Positions 8,539 through 16,861 of a DNA stretch of 64,000 nt are shown here, one piece after another; the stretch's first letter is position 1; each line of letters begins with the position of its first letter. A program made the translations under genes and the position numbers. The stretch lies in contig CAUYUJ010003887.1 of NCBI GenBank assembly GCA_963575745.1, positions 1-64,000 of the forward strand. Direction: 5' to 3'. Origin of the DNA: Prorocentrum cordatum (lineage: Eukaryota; Sar; Dinophyceae; Prorocentrales; Prorocentraceae). The notes below the pieces were generated by a model that was not told the origin of the DNA, ran no database searches, and saw nothing but the letters and a program-made list of their open reading frames with translations.

Positions 8539-10325
8539 CTAGCCCCTCTTAGAGGTCGCCTTCGGGCGCTTGCCCTTGTCCTTCTCAGCGTCCTTGTCCT
8601 TGTCTTTGTCGCCCCTCCCCCCTTTCGAGGGTCTGCCCCCCGCCTGGTCCGCGCGGGGCCTTTTTTTTGTTTTGGGGTCCTTCTTTTTGTTGTCTGCGTT
8701 CTCCGCGTCCGCCCTGGCTGCGTCCGCCGTTGCTGCGCCCGTCTCTGGCTGCTCTGGTGTTGCCGCTTCTGGCGCTGCCGTCTCTGCCGCCTGCCGCTCC
8801 TCTGCCTCTCGTTTCTGTTTCTGCTCCGCTTCCTCCTTGGCCCGCGCTGCGTCCTCCGCATCCTTGGCAGCCTTGGCCGCCTCTTCCGCCCTCCGTGCGG
8901 CCGCTTCGGCAGCCAGCAGCCTCGTCCTCGCCTGCGCTTCGGCGGCCTCTGCTGCCCTCTGCAGCTCCAGGCGGGCCTCTGCCTCCCGCCTCAGCGCGGC
9001 GTCCCTCTGCTGTTGTTGCGCCCGCCTCAGGCGGATGATCTCCTGCTCTGCCCTGCGCTCCTGCTCCTGCCGAAGGCGCTCTTTGTGCCTTTCGACGCGC
9101 CTCTGCGCCGCCTCCGTGCGATTCAATGCCCGCAAGAGCCTCCGATGCTGCCTTGCGTGCTCTTCCTCTAGCCTCATCAGCTCATCAGGCTCATCTGACT
9201 CCGCTTCCTCCTCCATGCCCTCTTCCTCCTCGCCCTCGCCCTCCTCTTCTTCCCCCCCCTCTCGGGCTCCGTCGTCGGATCCGTCAACCTGCATTGCTTC
9301 GGCAGGTGCTGCCGCTGCTGCTGCTGCTGCTGCGGGCGGTGCTGCTGCTGCTGCTGCTGCTGCTGGGGTGTCCAGCCGCTGCTGCTGCTAACAGTGCTGC
9401 GGGTGGCGGGCCGATCGGTGGCGTTGGCCCCCCCTGCGGGGGCGGCGGCTGCGCTGCTGTTTCGTTCTGCTGCTCCTGTCGGGGAACGAAGTAAGCTCAC
9501 CCCCATGAGAGGGGCCTCTTCTTGCGTTTATTCGGTCCCCCCTCGTTTATCCCCTCAAACAGGGGCCCTCCCTTCTTGGCAGCGCGGGGCAGAGGGGGGG
9601 GTGCGGTCCTGCAGCAGGCCGACCAAGACCGCCTCCCTGGTATCGCACCTCCGCTGCCAGTGCCTGGCAGGCGCAGAAACTGACCAGGATAAACATTGAG
9701 AAAATCAAAACATCAAACCGACATAACTTCATTCCTCAATGTTTGAGGGTTCCCCCCTCCCCACCACTTGCACCCTTGCGTTGCCTGGCTCTGGCGACCT
9801 CGCTCTTGCCGCCCCTCCACCTCCTCCCGTTGCGGTCGCGGTCGCCGTGCTCGTGGAACCACTGGGTCGCGTGGTGTTCCTGGCACGTCTTGCCAACGCA
9901 CACCGAGAAGAAGGTGTGTTTGCCGCACTGCCAACACTTCTTGCAGTTCATCTTGCGAAGCCACAAGCGGTGGGACGAGCGGGTGTACCGCTTCCTGTGG
10001 TCCTGGAAGTCCAGCATGAATTCCTCCTCCGCCTCGCTGTCGTCGTCGTCGACCTCAAAGACAGGCGCGTGCCCGTCCTGCAGGGTGTCTCTGTAAATCA
10101 ATCCCTTCAGGAAGGGTCGCGGGTCTCTGTGAATGAATCCCCTCAGGAAGGGGGGGTTCTATCGATAAATCCCCTCTGGCAGGGGTCTCTGTCCCTTCTC
10201 TGTAAACGGATCCCCTCAGGAAGGGGCGCCTTAACCGCTTGTACCCCCAGCTCCTCGTGAGGCCGCTTGCCGCCGCCACCGCCTTCTGGAGGCAGCCCGC
10301 CGCCGCAGCCGCCCGACATCATCAT
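8539..10325 (-). CDS. Gene D: hypothetical Cys-cluster plus coiled-coil protein, three exons, probable frameshift in exon 3
   Basis: Exon 1 (10325-10245) encodes MMMSGGCGGG ... KRPHEELG. Exon 2 (10077-9772) encodes an acidic patch, then MNCKKCWQCGKHTFF with a second cluster CVGKTCQEHH, a likely zinc-binding module of 5 Cys and several His. Exon 3 (9475-8539) starts EQQNETAAQ, passes a CAG/Ala tract and continues as a long charged coiled coil (LRQEQERRAEQEIIRLRR, then Ala/Glu-rich heptads) with a Lys-rich tail. Splice sites fit GT/AG|G for intron 1 and GC (GCAAGT)/AG|G for intron 2. Exon 3 has 937 nt, one more than a multiple of three. The frame entering the CAG tract differs from the coiled-coil frame, so there is a 1-base indel near 9370-9390 or an unrecognised detail of splicing. 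Function unknown. Confidence 0.55.
9306..9377. repeat. CTG/CAG trinucleotide tract inside gene D exon 3
   Basis: Two runs of (CTG)6-8 are separated by CGGGCGG. On the gene strand they encode poly-Ala, poly-Gln or poly-Ser depending on frame. The tract coincides with the point where the gene D frame changes. Confidence 0.85.
9476..9771 (-). other. Intron 2 of gene D
   Basis: The minus-strand donor GGT|GCAAGT is a classical GC donor and the acceptor is CGACAG|GAG. The intron contains CCCCATGAGAGGGG (9501-9514) and CCCCTCAAACAGGGG (9551-9565). Confidence 0.5.
10078..10244 (-). other. Intron 1 of gene D, built of four palindrome repeats
   Basis: The donor is GGG|GTACAAG and the acceptor CTGCAG|GAC; both keep phase 0. 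The interior is made of four imperfect tandem units, each a palindrome (10103-10116, 10139-10154, 10171-10185, 10212-10226) followed on the gene strand by an ATT-ATT-ACAGAGA-like stretch. Confidence 0.6.
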
Positions 10326-10363
10326 GCCGGAGGCCTGGGGTCCAGAACGGTTGCGGCCGAAAG

Positions 10364-10382
10364 TTTTGAGTCAGACTCAAAA
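10364..10382. repeat. Perfect palindrome TTTTGAGTC-A-GACTCAAAA
   Basis: Nine-base arms around one central A, 39 bases upstream of the gene D start codon (minus strand). It could be a protein binding site or part of a small element. Confidence 0.8.
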
Positions 10383-10457
10383 GGCTAAAATCTGGGGGCC
10401 TCGTGGGAGGCCCTTCGGGGGGGTGAATGCAATGGAATCTCATAGGAATTCGTCCAA

Positions 10458-10499
10458 TTTTAGACCCCTTTTTTTTTGCTAAAAAAGGTGGGTCTAAAA
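10458..10499. repeat. Stem-loop TTTTAGACCC ... GGGTCTAAAA with inner T/A tract
   Basis: Ten-base perfect arms enclose CTTTTTTTTTGCTAAAAAAGGT-like sequence that can extend the stem. It lies about 130 bases upstream of the gene D ATG. The T9 run resembles the TTTT-type promoter elements reported for dinoflagellates, but that link is only a suggestion. Confidence 0.7.
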
Positions 10500-10648
10500 C
10501 TCGGCTGCTGGATTGATTTTTTATCGCCCAGATGGCCAAACAAGTGGCCGTCACTCTTACTTTTCTCCTCATCCTGCCCCGACTCCCCCCTTGCATTCTG
10601 CTTCCGCGCGGCCTGGAGCGCCGAGAGGCACATGATGAGCGCCCGCAT
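10460..10648 (-). CDS. Candidate short ORF upstream of gene D
   Basis: The minus-strand reading frame MRALIMCLSALQAARKQ ... HLFGHLGDKKSIQQ has helix-like composition. It could be a small gene or an upstream exon of gene D, but it runs into the stem-loop at 10458-10499. Support is weak. Confidence 0.2.
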   Translation of the reverse strand: MRALIMCLSALQAARKQNARGESGQDEEKSKSDGHLFGHLGDKKSIQQPSFRPTFFSKKKGV

Positions 10649-11080
10649 GGCCGCGAGCTCGGGGCGGGGGGCTGGCCCCCGAGCGCGCTGGGCGTCAGCT
10701 CTGTCGAACGGTGGCGGATGAAGAACATGAAAGCAAATGGGAGAGGGATGGAACGAGGAGGAAACGCAATGCCATACACATAATGAGTAAGCAGACTGCC
10801 GCACCTCTGATCCCCTCCCCGAGGGGCCCCCTCTCGGAGGGGGCCGTTGCCCTGTCTTATCGCGAGCGTGCTGAAGCCCCTCTTAATGGGTTCCCCTCTT
10901 AAGGGGTTCCATCACTCGCCAATCCATCGCGCGGTCCCCTCACGGAGGGGCGCCCCTGCGATGAGGGGGTGTCGTCTAGCACTGGGGAGGGCGCTCTGCC
11001 AACGGGCATGGCGATGGCAATGGCGATGAAGACGGTATGGATGATGATGATGATGGATGCGACGATGAGGATGGATGCGA
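10649..11080. other. Intergenic region between genes D and C
   Basis: Holds six palindromes of the CCCCT type (10812-10826, 10827-10842, 10876-10890, 10893-10907, 10936-10950, 10953-10968) and a GATGATGATG run near 11037-11075. No gene seen. Confidence 0.6.
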
Positions 11081-12486
11081 TTAGTCGCCCAAGCGCTGTG
11101 CCACTACGCGCTCAGCCTCCGCCTTAGCAGCTCCCTTGGTGTCAGCCACGGCGCCGTCGACCAAGGCCTTCTTCAGCTCTGCGCCGATCTCCCTGAGCGC
11201 GGCCTCGTCCAAGGTGTCCTTGTACTTTTTCCCGCCGAAACTCACAAACTGGTTCTTCTCACCGTGCGTCCGCTTCAACCCGATAGAGTGGCCCCTCTTG
11301 TAGTACATCACGCTGTACCCGCGGCCGGCGTGGCCAGCGGGGGGCCCAGCGCCGACCGAGGGCGCATCTGCAGCATCCACGGGCTCATCGGGTTCCAGCT
11401 GCTCTTCCTCCTCCCCCTCATCGTCCTGGTCCGTCTCCGTGTTCGCGGCGGCTGCACTGGGCTTTCTCATCGCAGGCTTCTTTGCCACTACATGTCCTGC
11501 TGGCTTCCCTTTTTTGCACGCTTTCGCCTTCGCCTGCGCGGCTGCCGCTCTTGCTGCCAGGAGGGCGTTGGGCTGCTCCGTCTTCTCCGTCCTGCCGTCG
11601 GGAAACACGGCATCCAAGAAACCATCGCCTCCTTTCGTCAGTGTTCCCCGCTCCTCCCTGTCTGCGAACTTCATCACCATGCACATCGGCTCGGAGTTGA
11701 AATCGAAATGCGTGGCCAGGGGATCCTGGGGCGGGTCTCTCACTTGCCCCTCCCGAGCTCCCCTCCCGAAGGGGTTCGGTTACGCCGTGAAAAATCAAAA
11801 CTGCTCCCCCCCCCCCCCCACCCTGCCCGCCCCCTCCGATCCTCCTTCGGGGCCGCGGCGGGCGGGTCAGCGAGCTCGACGTCCTCCTGCGACGAGAACA
11901 CCACCATCGGGCTCCACGTGGCAACCTTCTGTTTCTTCCCTGCCGGTTTCGGAGGCGGGCTGATGCCGAAGGCGTTCTTGATGACATTGCGCCTGCTGCC
12001 CCCATCTGCGCTGGACGACGCGGCGGCCGTGGAAGATTTTGGAGGGTTCATCTCTATGTCGGAGCTGCTGTCGGCGCGTTTTTTGCTCTCTCCTGTGCTT
12101 GGGCTTGCCCTGCCAGGCTGCAGCCCCATTGCCACCCCAAGCATTTTTGCGTGCGCCTCCAGCTTCCCCCCCGTCTTGGCGATGTAGAACTTGTTGCAAA
12201 CATGGCTGAAAGCGTTGGCCACCTCCTGGCAGAAACGCCTACACTCTTCCTGGTGCATGTTCGGCTTCTGCTTCAACACGACGTCCTGGAGGTTCTTCCA
12301 TTTGACGCGTGTGGTGAGCTGCGCAAGCGGCAAGAGAAACGGCATGTTGTTCTTCATGAAGTCATATATGCCCCCTTGCAGTTGGCATTTTTCGATGAGA
12401 TCAATGTGCTGTTTCACGAGCGGCTTCAACTGTTCCTCAGTCACAGAAGAAGCCCGTATCTTCACCTCCGTCTTGCCCTTGACCAT
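11081..12486 (-). CDS. Gene C: hypothetical protein with a dinoflagellate-type C-terminal domain, two exons
   Basis: The ATG at 12486 gives MVKGKTEVKIRASSV. Exon 1 (12486-11842) holds a helical region (EEQLKPLVKQHIDLIEKC ... HMQ-like) and a Ser-rich linker. Exon 2 (11725-11081) holds a Lys/Ala-rich stretch, an acidic run and then a compact domain GYSVMYYKRGHSIGLKR ... FVSFGGKKYKDTLDEAA. I recall similar YYK ... GIR ... FGGK domains from many dinoflagellate predicted proteins, without a known function. Joining the exons gives 1290 nt in frame, 429 aa. Codon use is GC3-rich, as in gene B. The frame is intact, so it may be an active gene. Confidence 0.62.
11726..11841 (-). other. Intron of gene C flanked by an AGGATC direct repeat
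   Basis: The gene-strand boundary is AAGGAG|GATCGG ... CCCCAG|GATCCC, so AGGATC occurs at both ends and the protein reads PKE|DPLATHF. The 116-nt insert contains CCCCTCCCGAAGGGG (11760-11774) and a C-rich run. Donor GA with acceptor AG|G fits non-canonical introns described for dinoflagellates. Confidence 0.6.
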
Positions 12487-12592
12487 TGCCCACCCCCCGC
12501 GCAGTGCGCGCAAGCAAGAGTAGCGCTATGTGCCCTCGAGCCTTCGCAGCTGCGGGATGTTGTAACATGCGCGCAATGTGATGCAGCCGATA

Positions 12593-12630
12593 CCCCTCGC
12601 TCAGGGGACGCATGCCCCCTCACTCAGGGG
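12593..12630. repeat. Two CCCCT-type palindromes upstream of gene C
   Basis: CCCCTCGCTCAGGGG at 12593-12607 and CCCCTCACTCAGGGG at 12616-12630. These are the last of the family before it disappears from the rest of the window. Confidence 0.8.
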
Positions 12631-12714
12631 ATCCTTAACAATGCGCGAGCGAAGAAAAGTACGACCTGGCCAAAAATCATGGGTTGGACTATAGTGCGAC
12701 CCAAGGAAAGTGCC

Positions 12715-12768
12715 AGGTCGATCTATAGTTCGACCCCGCACTATAGATCGACCTTGGAGTCTCAAGGC
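12715..12768 (-). repeat. Hairpin and inverted copy of the RT-element 3' repeat
   Basis: AGGTCGATCTATAG (12715-12728) and CTATAGATCGACCT (12741-12754) are perfect 14-bp inverted arms around a 12-base loop. The reverse complement of about 12725-12768 equals 3438-3481. It probably marks the 3' end of a second, inverted and truncated RT element. Confidence 0.75.
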
Positions 12769-13420
12769 CGGGTGCTCAGCTGCGCGCTGCAGCGGGAGCT
12801 GGCCCACCAGCTGCGGCGCGTGGCCGGGCTGCGCTGAGGCTGCACCGGGGCCGCGGCCTAGGCCTGCGGCGTGCTGCTGGGCGCTGCGCCGGGCGGCTGC
12901 TGCTGCGCGGGGCTGAGGCGCTGCGCTGCTGGGCACTGCAGCTGAGCTGGCGCGGGGCGCCGGGCCGCGGCCGGCGGCGCGGCGGCGGGGCGCGCTCTGG
13001 CTCGGGCGCTGCGCGGCCGGCAGGGCGGGCGCGGGCTGCTGGGCGGGGAGGCTACGCCGGGCGCTCGGAGGAGCAGGAGGGCGAGCTGGGCAGGGGCGCC
13101 AGGCTGCTGCCGGAGCTGCTCGGGCCGCGGGCGGCGGCAGGCGGGCGTGGGGCAGGCGCGGCGGCTGCTGCCGGCGGCGCGGCAGGCGCCCGGCGCAAGC
13201 CGGCGGCGGGGCGACGGCTGGTGGCGCGGCGGCCCGCGGCGGCGGCGCGGGGGCGTCCGGGGCGGCTGCGGCGCTGCTGGGCCGAGCGGCGCCTGGCGGT
13301 GGGACCGCGCTGGTGCTGTGCTTCCTGGAGGAGGTGTGGCGCCTGGCGGTGGGACCGCAGGCCGCAGGCCAGGCGGCCGCGCGGCGGGCGGGCTTCGCGG
13401 TCGGACACGCGCCCCGCGGC
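12769..13420. other. Very GC-rich non-repetitive segment
   Basis: GC content is extreme and all six frames are open for long stretches, so open frames carry little weight. It may be the decayed body of the inverted RT copy ending at 12768 on the minus strand, but no RT motif was found. No gene is called. Confidence 0.4.
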
Positions 13421-13768
13421 CGGAGGAGGAGGAGGAGGAGGAGGAGGAGGAGGAGGAGGAGGAGGAAGAGGAGGAGGAGGAGGAGATGGAGGAGGAGAAG
13501 GAGAAGGAGGAGGAGGAGGAGGAGGAGGAGGAGGAGGAGAAGGAGGAGGAGGAGGAGGAGGGAGGGAGGAGGGTGGAGGGAGGAGGAAGGAGGAGGAGGA
13601 TTAAGGAGGAGGAGGAGGAGGAGGAGGAGGAGGATGGGAGGAGAGGAGGAGGAGGAGGAGGAGGAGGAGGAGGAGGAGGAGGAGGAGAGGAGGAGAAGAA
13701 GGAGAAGTACAAGGAGGAGGAGGGGAGGGAGGAGGAGGAGGAGGAGGAGGAGGAGGAGGAGGGGGGGG
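13421..13768. repeat. GGA/GAG trinucleotide array
   Basis: About 350 bp of nearly uninterrupted GAG/GGA with a few GAA and AAG variants. It includes a GAGAAGAAGGAGAAGTACAA segment like the first 35 bases of the window. Confidence 0.9.
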
Positions 13769-13825
13769 GGATCTATTCGGGGGGGAGAAGGGTGCCCTGC
13801 TCGGACCCTTCGAGGCCTCCTTGGG

Positions 13826-14050
13826 GGCCCGAAGGAAACCCTTTGGGGCCCGAAAGGGCCCCATTTCGGCAGCCCTCGCTGCGCCCCCCCCCCACCCTCC
13901 CCCCTTAGGCGGCCTCCAGCTATCCTCCGCGCCCGCTGGAGGCCCCCTTTGGGGCCCGAAAGAATCCCTTTGGGGCCCGAAAGTGCCCAAATTTGCCGAG
14001 CTCTCGCTGCGCCACCCCCCCCTTTCGCGGCCTCCAGCCTTCCTCTGGCC
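13826..14050. repeat. Imperfect tandem duplication with TTTGGGGCCCGAAAG motifs
   Basis: Two units of about 115-120 bp each contain paired TTTGGGGCCCGAAAG sequences, then CTCTCGCTGCGCC, a C run and GCGGCCTCCAGC. No coding role is apparent. Confidence 0.7.
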
Positions 14051-15157
14051 CCCCCCCCCCCGCGCGGCCGCTCTGCCCTGCTCTCTCCTGCCTCTCGCTT
14101 GGGCCCGAGCACTGAGCAGCTGCCCCGCGCCCCCGAGCTGTTCGACCAGCCCACGCGCTCGCTGGGCCTGCGGACAAATGACAACGAGTCTTCCGCGAGA
14201 TGACATAGCTTACCCGGGCCGCCAGCGCGGCACGCCACATTTGCAGCGAGGGACCTTACGCGCAACCTCACGCGGGCAGCTTACGGGCCAATGCCGGCGC
14301 AGTTGGACCTGTTCTCTTGCACCGCTCAAATGTTCCACCGACCAACCAGCGTGACTGCCTACCAGACCACCCCAACCTACCCCGAGGACCCAAATTGCGG
14401 GTTGGGGGGGTACGGGTTCCACATGCTTTTGTGCCATGTTTCCTGACATCCCCCCAGGAGTGGAGGGCAGATTGGAGCCTCCGGGCTGGGTTGGGGTGGT
14501 TTGGTGGGCGGTGACAGCGTGCCTCCGGTCTCCTCCTGGCCACGTGCGAGCCGCGCTCCACCACCCCGCGATTCCTCAGAGGGGAGGGGGTCCACTTCGC
14601 TCGGGAGGCCCCGGACGAAGTGAACCCCGCTTCCCCCTAGACATCGTGGGTGGGGTAGGGTTCGCATGTGGCCTCCTGCTCCTTAAAAAATCGCCCCCCC
14701 AGGGCGCAGCGCGCCCCCGCTCCTCGCTGGCGCAGCCCTCGGGGCGGCGGCCGTCCGCGGGGTGGGCGGCGAAGAGGACCCCGGGCTTCAGGCACACGCC
14801 CTCGCCCTGGAGCTGCAGCGCCGCGTCCTCGGGGGCACCACGGCGCACCGATGCCGCGCAACGCAGCAGTGGACGATCCCAGGCCTGTGACAGGTCAGGG
14901 GGCAAATGCCGGGAGGTCTTCGTCGGATGGATTGGGGAGAATTGCGCCCCGTTGAGGGGCTGCTACGCCGGATCAGGCCTCAGATTGAGCGGGATCGAGC
15001 CGCGGGATTAAGCCAGATTCGGCGGGATGGACCCAGACTCAGCAGAAGTTGGCCTTCCCAGGAGTTGCACCCGAAGATGGGGACAGCTCGTTGTTTCAGG
15101 CGCTCTGGGTGAGCTCTCGGCGACCACGTCGCACGTCGCCTCCTTAGACTGGCCTGG
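14051..15157. other. Mostly non-coding region with one weak exon candidate
   Basis: On the minus strand at 14690-14850 the frame GAPEDAALQLQGEGVCLKPG ... CASEERGRAAPWGG has protein-like composition and may be an exon, at low confidence. The segment 14903-15045 resembles 46535-46655 (see findings). Otherwise nothing is recognised. Confidence 0.35.
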
Positions 15158-15165
15158 GTCTAAAT

Positions 15166-15313
15166 TTAGGTCGGGCCTGTCCCTCTACAGGGGGGTTTGG
15201 GGCGAAAAATTACAGATATCCAAAAATGCAAAAAAAATAGAGACAAATCGTCCCCTGACTATTTTTTGACTATTCTTGAATATGCATCCTGTAAAGGGAC
15301 AGGCCCGACTCAA
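15166..15313. mobile_element. Small inverted-repeat transposon (MITE), copy 1
   Basis: Terminal inverted repeats of about 26 bp start TTAGGTCGGG and end CCCGACTCAA; the inner part of the TIR (GTCGGGCCTGTCCC ... ACAGG) is nearly perfect. The element is flanked by the 8-bp direct repeat GTCTAAAT at 15158-15165 and 15314-15321, a target-site duplication. An 8-bp duplication is typical of hAT-type transposition. It is non-autonomous, with no ORF. Confidence 0.88.
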
Positions 15314-15614
15314 GTCTAAATGGCTACGTATGGCCCTCCATCCTGCCAGAACGCGCGTGCAGGAGCCAGGAAGGGGAGGGAGCAGGAAGGTACTGTCTGA
15401 CTGCGCCGCTCCACGCCGTCGAGCTGGCGCCAGACGCGAGAGAAGCTGGGACCGAAGAAAGAGGCAGCGCCGACGCGATTATTCCACGCGGAGCGTTTCC
15501 GCCCGATGTCGGGCCCTCACACAGAGCGACCAGGCTCCCAAACATGCAGCAGCAAGTTGGGGTGCGCGGCTCTTGTCGTATCTTCCCTCCCCGTCTGTCC
15601 TCCTCGTCCTAGAA

Positions 15615-15752
15615 GGTTCCAAAGGGGGTTGGGGGGAGGGGGTTTTCCAGGAGGGGTCCCCCAGGGACTTCGCACCCCCGGTTTTGACGAGGTTCCGAGG
15701 CCCCTGGGGGGCCCTCTGGAAAACCCCCTCCCCCAAAACCCCTTTTGGAACC
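15615..15752. mobile_element. Fold-back element with about 50-bp inverted arms
   Basis: The left arm starts GGTTCCAAAGGGGGTT and the right arm ends AACCCCTTTTGGAACC. The arms pair over about 50 bp with a few bulges and leave a loop of about 35 bases. No clear target duplication flanks it. Confidence 0.65.
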
Positions 15753-15812
15753 CTCCGGCCTTCCTCCGTGGCCACGGAACCCTCCGGTCTTCCTCCGTGG
15801 CCACGGAGCGAC
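15753..15812. repeat. 29-30-bp tandem repeat next to the fold-back element
   Basis: Two copies of a CCTCCGG(C/T)CTTCCTCC ... GTGGCCACGGA unit; the second is followed by a different sequence. Confidence 0.7.
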
Positions 15813-16861
15813 CTCTCGCGCGTTTGCTAAACACGAGAGGGTCGGGTGCTGCCAGAGGCGTCCCTGTGCTGGCTGGCGACTTGCTGCAGCTTCTGCGTCG
15901 GCTCCCGGGGTCCCCGGGCCTCTCCCGGGGCGCGCTCCGATCAGGAGGGCGGGGCGAGCCCGAGGCCGCGGCAACGGAGGCCTCCGAGGAGGCCCCCGGA
16001 GAGGCAAAGACCGAGAGACGGGTAGGGGCAGCGTACACGTCGGTCGGAAGAGGTGGGCAATCAGCACCACGAGGCAGGAGGGCGTTGAAAGCAGATTGGG
16101 CTTCCGCCCGACCTCCGAGGACGAGGGCAGAGGGAACACCACTCGACGCTCGAAGTAGGAAGGCGCCTGAAGTAGACTAGGACTAGGGCATCCAAAACTA
16201 CAAGTGTTCGACGGCCAGCGTGTACCTTTCCCGATCCCCCGACGCCGTGCTTTGTTCAACGACGCAGTCCCCCAGGGGTCTGGACCCCTTCTTGGGAACA
16301 ATTCCTTCATCCTGAGCCGTTCTCTTGACGGCCCCGAGGCCCGTCGAGGTCCCCCCAACGCCGAACAATGCGCAAAACCGGCGTCTGCTTGCTTCACTAT
16401 AACTACGTTGGAGGTCTGGGTTTCCTCCTCCAGCTAGTGGACGCACCAACCTCGTTCAGCCCAAACCCGGGTCTGCCAGGGCCCTGTCGCGGAGCTCGGC
16501 CAGCAGCCCAGTAGCTCCTAAATCCTGATCGAGCAGCCGCTGTTGGGCAGGCTACCTGCTGTCTCAAGTCAACCACGCCCGCGGCGGTACCGCCAGCGAT
16601 TCCTGCGCGCAGTGGGACCCCACTATTTCCGCACCAATATCGATCCTACCCAGAGACGTCCTGGGAGAACAACCCGAGTCCCAAGACCGCGCAGTGGTCC
16701 AAACTCCCCACTGACTCGTCATGTAAGACGTGTTCACCACGCCGTCTGGAGGCCCCGGACTAACGTCCGTGGAGAGGAGGAAAACGGGGACCATGACCAA
16801 GACTGAACGCGAAAACTTCGTGTCGGTCGTGGTCAACATCTATATTCGTGAGCATCTTCTT
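15813..16861. other. Region without recognised features
   Basis: Moderately GC-rich with no protein-like ORF, clear repeat or RNA gene. Confidence 0.4.

Noticed and set aside
8570-9391. Plus-strand Ser/Ala-rich ORF of 273 codons
   Set aside because: It is antisense to the gene D coiled coil.
13421-13790. Poly-Glu/Arg or poly-Ser/Leu ORFs over GGA/TCC arrays (also at 45.3, 49.7, 52.0 and 52.8 kb)
   Set aside because: These are translations of trinucleotide repeats in every frame with no supporting domain.
12601-14271. Minus-strand ORF of 556 codons
   Set aside because: Most of it is Leu/Pro/Ser translation of the GGA array and GC-rich DNA; only the repeat at its end is meaningful.
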